NCBI GenBank assembly: GCA_002492415.1
Contig: DKYK01000072.1
Coordinates: 14,781-24,856 of the forward strand
Direction of reading: 5' to 3'
Source: Christensenella sp. UBA7102
GTDB lineage: Bacteria; Bacillota; Clostridia; Christensenellales; UBA1750
DNA: 10,076 bases
In this document: in pieces, positions 6,252 to 10,076 of the stretch
Numbering within the stretch: position 1 is the first letter of the stretch
How the letters are laid out: each line of letters opens with the position of its first letter
The notes under the pieces: model-generated
Told to the model about the DNA's origin: nothing
Seen by the model: only the letters and a program-made list of their open reading frames with translations
The model's database searches: none
Made by a program: the position numbers and the translations under genes

Positions 6252-7222
6252 TGCTCAAGGAAACGCTGCTCAAGCTGCTCTCCATTCCCGGTCCGTCGGG
6301 CTATGAGTCCGCCTGCGCCGATTATATCGAAGCCGAAGTCAAGCCCTTTGTCGATGCCACCGCCCGCGATGTGATGGGCAACCTCATCTGCACCAAAAAG
6401 GGCAGGGGCGGCAAGCGCATCATGCTCACCGCCCACATGGACGAGATTGGCTTTGTCGTCACCGCCATCGAGGACAAGGGCTTCCTGCGCGTCACCACGC
6501 TGGGCGGCGTCAATCCCAAGGTGACGCTGGCCAGCCATGTCGTGATGAAGTCCGGCGCGCCCGGCGTGCTCTTTCAGGAGAGCGGCAGCGAGGGCCAGCT
6601 GTTCATCGACGTGGGCGCGTCCTGCCGCGAGGAGGCCGAACAGCTCGCGCAGGTGGGTGATTGGGCCGCGGTGCGCGGCGTGATCTCCGACATGGGCAAC
6701 CGCGTCGCCGCGCCCTACCTGGACGATCGCTCCGGTTGCGCGGTGCTGATGGAGGTGCTGCGCAATCTGCCCGATACCGATAACGAGATCGTAGCCGTGT
6801 TCACCACCCAGGAGGAGGTGGGCTGCAGAGGCGCGCAGACCGCGGGCTATGCCGTTGATCCGGATATGGCCATCGCGCTGGATGTGACCATCGCCGGCGA
6901 CATTCCCAGGGCCAGCGAGACCAATTCCTACGTCGTCAGCCGCCTGGGGCAGGGCGCCGCCGTCAAGATCATGGATCGCGGCATCATCGCCCATCCCGAC
7001 GTGGTGCAGGCGATGGAGGACGCCGCGCGCAAGGCGGGCGTGTCCTGGCAGCGCGAGGTGCTCACCGGCGGCGCTACCGACGTGGGCGCCATCCACAAGG
7101 GCCGCGGCGGCGTCCCTTCGGGCACGCTGTCCATCCCCTGCCGCTACGTCCACGCCCCCTGCGAGATGGTGGACCTGCGCGACATGGAAGGCGCGGTCCG
7201 CATCCTGACCGCGATCCTCTAA
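6251..7222 (+). CDS. M42 family metallopeptidase (third of three)
   Basis: 323 residues, about 17-20 shorter than the two upstream paralogs. Conserved residues: H62 and D64 (TAHMDEIGF), D158/D159 (LDDRSG), E188/E189 (TQEEVGCRG), D211 (ALDVTIAGD) and H301 (YVHAP). The C-terminal loop is GGATDVGAIH (273-282). The size difference is mostly in the dimerisation domain: around residues 105-122 it reads GVLFQESGSEGQLFIDVG, where the paralogs have about 10-12 more residues, including a conserved His-containing segment. This may change how it packs with other subunits. GGAGGT lies eight bases before the ATG, and the start overlaps the previous stop by one base. The MBL-fold gene follows 12 bases downstream. 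All catalytic residues are kept, so it is not obviously a dead subunit. Confidence 0.93.
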   Translation: MLKETLLKLLSIPGPSGYESACADYIEAEVKPFVDATARDVMGNLICTKKGRGGKRIMLTAHMDEIGFVVTAIEDKGFLRVTTLGGVNPKVTLASHVVMKSGAPGVLFQESGSEGQLFIDVGASCREEAEQLAQVGDWAAVRGVISDMGNRVAAPYLDDRSGCAVLMEVLRNLPDTDNEIVAVFTTQEEVGCRGAQTAGYAVDPDMAIALDVTIAGDIPRASETNSYVVSRLGQGAAVKIMDRGIIAHPDVVQAMEDAARKAGVSWQREVLTGGATDVGAIHKGRGGVPSGTLSIPCRYVHAPCEMVDLRDMEGAVRILTAIL

Positions 7223-7234
7223 GGCAGGCCCGCC

Positions 7235-8185
7235 ATGGCAGCCAATCGCAGAAAAAACGGTAAAAACTCCATTTTCACGACCATACTGACCATGATCGCG
7301 GTGGTGCTCGTGCTGCTGCGACTCCTGGATGCCCAGGACCCTGCCGGGGAACCCGGGCAGCCCGCCTCTGTCGCGACGCCCACAGCGCAGAGCGTGCAGC
7401 CCACGGACGAGAGCGAGCGCGGCATGACGCTGACGGTGCTGGAGGTAGGCAAGGCGGACTGCCTGGTGCTGCAATGCGACGGCGAGAGCATGATCATCGA
7501 CGGCGGCAACAACGACGATGAAAGCTACATCCTCACCCAGCTGGACGCGATGGGTATCGAGTGGTTCAAGTACGCGGTCAATACCCACCCCCACGAGGAT
7601 CATCTGGGCTCGCTGGACGCCGTGATCACCCAATATCCCGTCCAGCAGGCCATTCTCTCGCCCAAAGAGCATACTACCGCCAACTATGAGCGCCTGCTCG
7701 CCGCCCTTGAGGAGCGCGAGGTGCCCGTGCACATCGGCCAGGCGGGAGACAGCTTCCAGCTGGGCGGCGCGACGCTGACCATCCTCTCGCCCGCGCCTGG
7801 CGCCGATTACGACGGCTACAACGACTGGAGCCTCGTGATTCTGGCGCAGTACGGCGACGTGCGCTATCTGCTGATGGGCGACGCCGAACGGCCCGTGGAG
7901 TCCGACCTGCTCGACAGCGGTGTCGATCTGCGCGCGGACGTGCTCAAGGTGGGACATCACGGCAGCCAAACCTCGTCGAAAAAGGCTTTCCTCTCCGCCG
8001 TCAGCCCCGCCTATGCGCTCATCACCTGCGATCGGACTGTGGAGGCGGGGGAGCCCAACGCAAAGGTCGTCGGTTCCCTGGACGATCTGGGCGTCGAGAT
8101 CCTGCGCACCGACTTGCGCGGCGTGCTCACTCTCTACACGGACGGCCAGAATATCGCGATATCCACGGAGCGCCAGGCCCCGTGA
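7235..8185 (+). CDS. Membrane-anchored MBL-fold hydrolase, ComEC C-terminal-like
   Basis: 316 residues. The N-terminus is basic (RRKNGK), followed by one hydrophobic helix (about 12-31) and a Pro/Ser/Thr-rich linker (about 32-62); a metallo-beta-lactamase domain fills the rest. By the positive-inside rule the catalytic domain should face outside the membrane. Metal motifs are intact: THPHEDH (117-123), MGDAE (214-218) and GHHGS (240-244) followed by SPAYALIT. GHHGSQTSS is typical of the domain at the end of the competence protein ComEC and of free-standing ComEC-like proteins, which points to a phosphodiesterase or nuclease-like activity, but this copy has none of the ComEC channel helices. 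It is last in the operon, 12 bases after the third M42 gene, with only a weak ribosome binding site (AAGGCAGG), and ends shortly before a strong terminator. Substrate and the link to peptide hydrolysis are unknown. Confidence 0.88.
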   Translation: MAANRRKNGKNSIFTTILTMIAVVLVLLRLLDAQDPAGEPGQPASVATPTAQSVQPTDESERGMTLTVLEVGKADCLVLQCDGESMIIDGGNNDDESYILTQLDAMGIEWFKYAVNTHPHEDHLGSLDAVITQYPVQQAILSPKEHTTANYERLLAALEEREVPVHIGQAGDSFQLGGATLTILSPAPGADYDGYNDWSLVILAQYGDVRYLLMGDAERPVESDLLDSGVDLRADVLKVGHHGSQTSSKKAFLSAVSPAYALITCDRTVEAGEPNAKVVGSLDDLGVEILRTDLRGVLTLYTDGQNIAISTERQAP

Positions 8186-8205
8186 GCCGTTGTTTCGTTT
8201 ATATT

Positions 8206-8253
8206 AACTCCCGTGAAACGCGAACTCGCGATTTTGCGGGAGTTTTTTGTTTT
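8206..8253 (+). terminator. Two-tier intrinsic terminator of the M42/MBL operon
   Basis: AACTCCCG (8206-8213) pairs with CGGGAGTT (8237-8244), and inside it CGCG (8219-8222) pairs with CGCG (8227-8230) around an AACT loop. The stem runs into six T residues (8243-8248), then GTTTTG. It lies 20 bases after the MBL-fold stop. Confidence 0.88.
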
Positions 8254-8351
8254 GAAAGTTGAAAACACAGCTAAATGATGCGGACGTGCGACAAAACACC
8301 GCCTATTCCTGTGTTCTGTAAAAATAAATTTCATAATTTGTTAAAAATGGG

Positions 8352-8380
8352 TTGAAAAAAATACGTGAATCGAATACAAT
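8352..8380 (+). promoter_or_regulatory. Strong sigma-A-type promoter of marR
   Basis: TTGAAA (8352-8357) and TACAAT (8375-8380) are separated by exactly 17 bases, and each matches the consensus at five of six positions. The expected start is near 8387. The AT-rich stretch upstream could act as an UP element. Confidence 0.72.
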
Positions 8381-8388
8381 GAACGTAT
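8361..8388. promoter_or_regulatory. Inverted repeat bracketing the marR -10, possible operator
   Basis: ATACGT (8361-8366) and ACGTAT (8383-8388) are perfect 6-base inverted arms spaced 16 bases apart, flanking the -10 hexamer and reaching the predicted start. MarR proteins often repress their own promoters from such positions, but 28 bases is longer than most MarR operators and 6-base arms can arise by chance. Confidence 0.3.
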
Positions 8389-8402
8389 CAGAATCAGTCT
8401 TG

Positions 8403-8429
8403 TGTAAATGATGATCGGCGGCATTTACA
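8403..8429. promoter_or_regulatory. Inverted repeat in the marR leader
   Basis: TGTAAATG (8403-8410) and CATTTACA (8422-8429) are perfect 8-base inverted arms around an 11-base centre. It begins about 16 bases after the predicted transcription start. It could be a MarR-type operator acting as a roadblock, or an RNA hairpin in the leader. No run of T follows, so it is not an intrinsic terminator. Confidence 0.45.
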
Positions 8430-8517
8430 TGAAGAAGCGCTCAAGATTCGTTTTGCCCGGTTCAGGAAGAAGACAGGGGTGCGCAGGGTGCGCAATCATC
8501 ATCGAGGGGGACTGACC

Positions 8518-8982
8518 ATGCCGCGTAAAAAGTCTGTCAACAAGGAAACGGTGGAGACGGTCGCGAATACCACGTTTGAAGTTTTGCCCTTGCTTCGCAA
8601 AAAGCTGCTGCGCATGGACGTGGTGCAGGCGGAGCACAACCTGCCCATGTCGCATGTGCAGGTGCTGGCCATGCTGGGGGACCTGGGCGCCATGTCGGTT
8701 TCCGAGATCAGCAGGCGCCTTGGCATCGCCAAGCCCAACATCACCCCGTTGATCGACCGCCTGATCGCCGAGGGCTACGTCGAGCGCCGTCGCGATACCA
8801 CGGATCGCCGCGTGGTCAACGTCGTGTTGCTGCCCGCGGGGCAGGAAAAGCTCGCCGGCATACGGGAGACCATCGTCCGTCAGGTGATGCGCTGGACGGG
8901 GAATATCCCGGAGAAGGACTTTTTTGAGCTGGAACACGCGCTGCGGGTCATCTCCAGCGTGCTCAGTTCCGCACAGGTTTGA
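8518..8982 (+). CDS. MarR family winged-helix transcriptional regulator
   Basis: 154 residues, typical for the family, which bind DNA as dimers and usually repress their own or adjacent genes until a small ligand or oxidant binds. The winged helix is clear: SHVQVLAMLGDLG (44-56), SVSEISRRLGIAKPNITPLIDRLIAEGYVERRRDTTDRRVVNVVLLPAG (about 60-108), with the recognition helix at AKPNITPLIDRLIAEGYV and the basic wing at RRRDTTDRR. Flanking N- and C-terminal helices would form the dimer interface. There is no cysteine, so direct thiol-based sensing as in OhrR is excluded. ATG 8518 is chosen because GAGGGGG lies seven bases upstream; the GTG at 8479 in the same frame has no good site. Upstream it has its own strong promoter, downstream a strong terminator. 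Its targets are not evident: no efflux pump or detoxification gene is adjacent. Confidence 0.93.
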   Translation: MPRKKSVNKETVETVANTTFEVLPLLRKKLLRMDVVQAEHNLPMSHVQVLAMLGDLGAMSVSEISRRLGIAKPNITPLIDRLIAEGYVERRRDTTDRRVVNVVLLPAGQEKLAGIRETIVRQVMRWTGNIPEKDFFELEHALRVISSVLSSAQV

Positions 8983-8997
8983 GTCTCAATGTTCATA

Positions 8998-9031
8998 AAA
9001 AAGGCGCCAACCACACAATCGGCGCCTTTTT
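8998..9031 (+). terminator. Intrinsic terminator of marR
   Basis: AAAAAGGCGCC (8998-9008) pairs with GGCGCCTTTTT (9021-9031): 11 base pairs around a 12-base loop, ending in a T run. It begins 15 bases after the marR stop. The matching A run on the other side could make it work in both directions, though no minus-strand gene approaches from the right. Confidence 0.9.
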
Positions 9032-9061
9032 CATTGCGCTTGTACGAGGAAAGAAAGCAAC

Positions 9062-9907
9062 ATGATTTTGAATGAACTGGAAAAAATGGGCGTTCACGCC
9101 CAGCGCACGGAGCTGCTGCGCGAAAAGGACGGCGTGATCGTCGCCCGTGTATTCTGCGGCGAAAGGACCGCCGTTGTCAAGGCTTTTTGCCGGGAGCAGG
9201 ACCGTCGCGAAATCGAAAACTACCGCGTCCTGCAGGCGCTGAGCGTGCCTACGCTGCGCCTTTTTGCGGCGACCGATGCCGCGATCCTGCTCGAGGACGT
9301 GTGCGCAAGCCCCTTGCTGCGCCTGGGCCGGCCTGCGGATCTGGACGACGAGTCCGTGGCGCGCGCCCTTGCGCAGTGGTACAGAACTCTGCATGATGCG
9401 GGCGAAAACCATGTGCTCACGCGCACAAAGGCCCTCTATTCCGAGTGCGATTTTGTCTCGGAATCCTGCGTAAAACGCATCATCGACGCGCTGAATCTGG
9501 CCCAAAACCCCGGCTGGAATCTGCTGCTGCGGCGCATCGAAGCTGTGCGCAGCCGCATCCGAAGCACCCCCATGACCTTGACCTACAACGACTTTTACTA
9601 CACGAATCTGGCCGTTTCTGCGGACGCGTCCTCCGCGCTGATGTTTGATTATAACCTGCTGGGCCGCGGCCTGGCTGCTTCGGATGTGCGCAACGTGCTC
9701 TCTTCGCTCACCCCGCGCGCGGGAGCCGCGTTCCTGGCCGCCTACGGCCCGATAAACCCCGTGGAACAGCAGCTCGACGCCGTTGTTTCGCCCGTCTCCT
9801 CGCTGTATCTTGCGCTGTCCCGCCCCGCCTTTCCCGCCTGGGCGCAGCAGATCGTTGACGACTCTTTGACGCGGCTGGAGCCTGCCGTCCGCCGCCTTAC
9901 CGAGTAA
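9062..9907 (+). CDS. Small APH-fold phosphotransferase (kinase-like)
   Basis: 281 residues with the layout of the aminoglycoside phosphotransferase/choline kinase superfamily. The N-lobe has VVKAF with the likely ATP-binding Lys (K40), a possible partner Glu in REIENYRVL (E50 or E52), and the hinge-like AILLEDV (74-80). The C-lobe has the catalytic-loop motif TYNDFYYTN (174-182), with D177 and N182, and the metal-binding MFDYNLLGRGLAASDVR (194-210), with D196. In the usual HGD/HND motif the first residue is His; here it is Tyr (Y175). ATP-dependent phosphorylation of a small molecule is the best guess; antibiotic resistance cannot be claimed. AGGA lies 11 bases before the ATG. It starts only 30 bases past the marR terminator and no promoter is visible between them. 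A probable spmA follows 61 bases downstream, so a link with sporulation is possible but unproven. Confidence 0.78.
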   Translation: MILNELEKMGVHAQRTELLREKDGVIVARVFCGERTAVVKAFCREQDRREIENYRVLQALSVPTLRLFAATDAAILLEDVCASPLLRLGRPADLDDESVARALAQWYRTLHDAGENHVLTRTKALYSECDFVSESCVKRIIDALNLAQNPGWNLLLRRIEAVRSRIRSTPMTLTYNDFYYTNLAVSADASSALMFDYNLLGRGLAASDVRNVLSSLTPRAGAAFLAAYGPINPVEQQLDAVVSPVSSLYLALSRPAFPAWAQQIVDDSLTRLEPAVRRLTE

Positions 9908-9968
9908 AAACACGGCTAAACGCCGCTCAACGCGCATAAACCTGTTCCCAAAGGGAGGAGATGCGTGT

Positions 9969-10076
9969 ATGAGCGGCTTATTTTTGTGCCTGATTGCGGG
10001 CTGTGGGCTGTACGCGCTGTTCACCGGGCGGCTGGATGCGCTGGGGGCGGAGCTGATGGGGGCGGGCGAGGGGGCG
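9969..10076 (+). CDS. spmA: Probable spore maturation protein A, N-terminal part only
   Basis: The frame is open from ATG 9969 to the window edge (36 codons), so the gene is incomplete. The translation starts with a hydrophobic helix (residues 2-18), followed by ALFTGRLDALGAELMGAGEGA. The pattern of one membrane helix, then (F/A)LFTGR(L/V)DALG and a short amphipathic stretch, is what I know from the start of SpmA, an inner-membrane protein with a nucleoside-recognition (Gate) domain that acts with SpmB in spore core dehydration. GGGAGGAG ends eight bases before the ATG, a strong ribosome binding site. If right, the organism belongs to an endospore-forming lineage, though Gate-domain proteins also occur in non-sporulating relatives. 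Only 36 residues are seen, so the call is provisional. Confidence 0.65.
   Translation, partial: MSGLFLCLIAGCGLYALFTGRLDALGAELMGAGEGA

Larger units (their letters stand above)
8249..8517. other. Intergenic region and long leader before marR
   Basis: No credible coding sequence is seen here. The left part (8250-8380) is AT-rich compared with the rest of the window and contains the marR promoter. The transcribed part (about 8387-8517) makes an unusually long leader of about 130 bases, with an inverted repeat at 8403-8429 and a short tandem GTGCGCAGG/GTGCGCAA near 8479-8495. The marR ribosome binding site is GAGGGGG (8504-8510). Confidence 0.6.

Noticed and set aside
6245..7969. Long open frame (574 codons) on the minus strand opposite the third M42 gene and the MBL gene
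   Set aside because: It spans two well-supported plus-strand genes and has the His/Gly/Ala-rich, low-complexity composition of an antisense shadow, with no domain.
9062..9907. Reading the APH-fold gene as an aminoglycoside resistance determinant
   Set aside because: Only the general kinase fold is visible; the catalytic-loop His is replaced by Tyr and no resistance-specific motif or mobile context is present.
9910..9930. Possible hairpin (CGGC...GCCG) between the phosphotransferase and spmA
   Set aside because: Four-base stem with no T run after it; too weak to call a terminator.

Overview
This is a GC-rich bacterial window with dense gene packing, strong AGGAGG-type ribosome binding sites, a secG-rnr pair in the order typical of Firmicutes, and the start of a probable spore maturation gene (spmA) at the right edge. 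Together these suggest a high-GC member of the Clostridia, probably a gut or rumen anaerobe. The species cannot be read from the sequence. I saw no tRNA, rRNA, CRISPR array, insertion sequence or prophage gene.

Left third (about 44-4075, all on the minus strand, read right to left): a sugar phosphate isomerase/epimerase-type TIM barrel protein, then secG (Sec translocon subunit), rnr (ribonuclease R) and a small VOC/glyoxalase-fold protein. secG ends in a clear intrinsic terminator. The isomerase, secG, rnr and the VOC gene each have a plausible promoter of their own, and the VOC promoter lies inside the 3' end of rnr. In many Firmicutes smpB follows rnr; here the VOC gene takes that place.

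Middle (4207-8185, plus strand): three consecutive, mutually diverged M42-family metallo-aminopeptidases. The first two overlap by 10 bases and the second and third by 1 base. Twelve bases later comes a membrane-anchored metallo-beta-lactamase-fold protein of the ComEC C-terminal type, and a two-tier hairpin terminator closes the unit. The operon promoter is tightly interleaved with the divergent promoter of the isomerase gene, and a palindrome lies in the isomerase leader. The natural reading is a peptide-degradation operon whose three M42 subunits may assemble together into mixed TET-type particles. The role of the exported MBL-fold protein is unknown.

Right third (8186-10076, plus strand): a 332-base intergenic region with one of the best sigma-A-type promoters in the window and two inverted repeats, then a MarR-family regulator, a strong terminator, a small APH-fold phosphotransferase with no visible promoter of its own, and the first 36 codons of a probable spmA.
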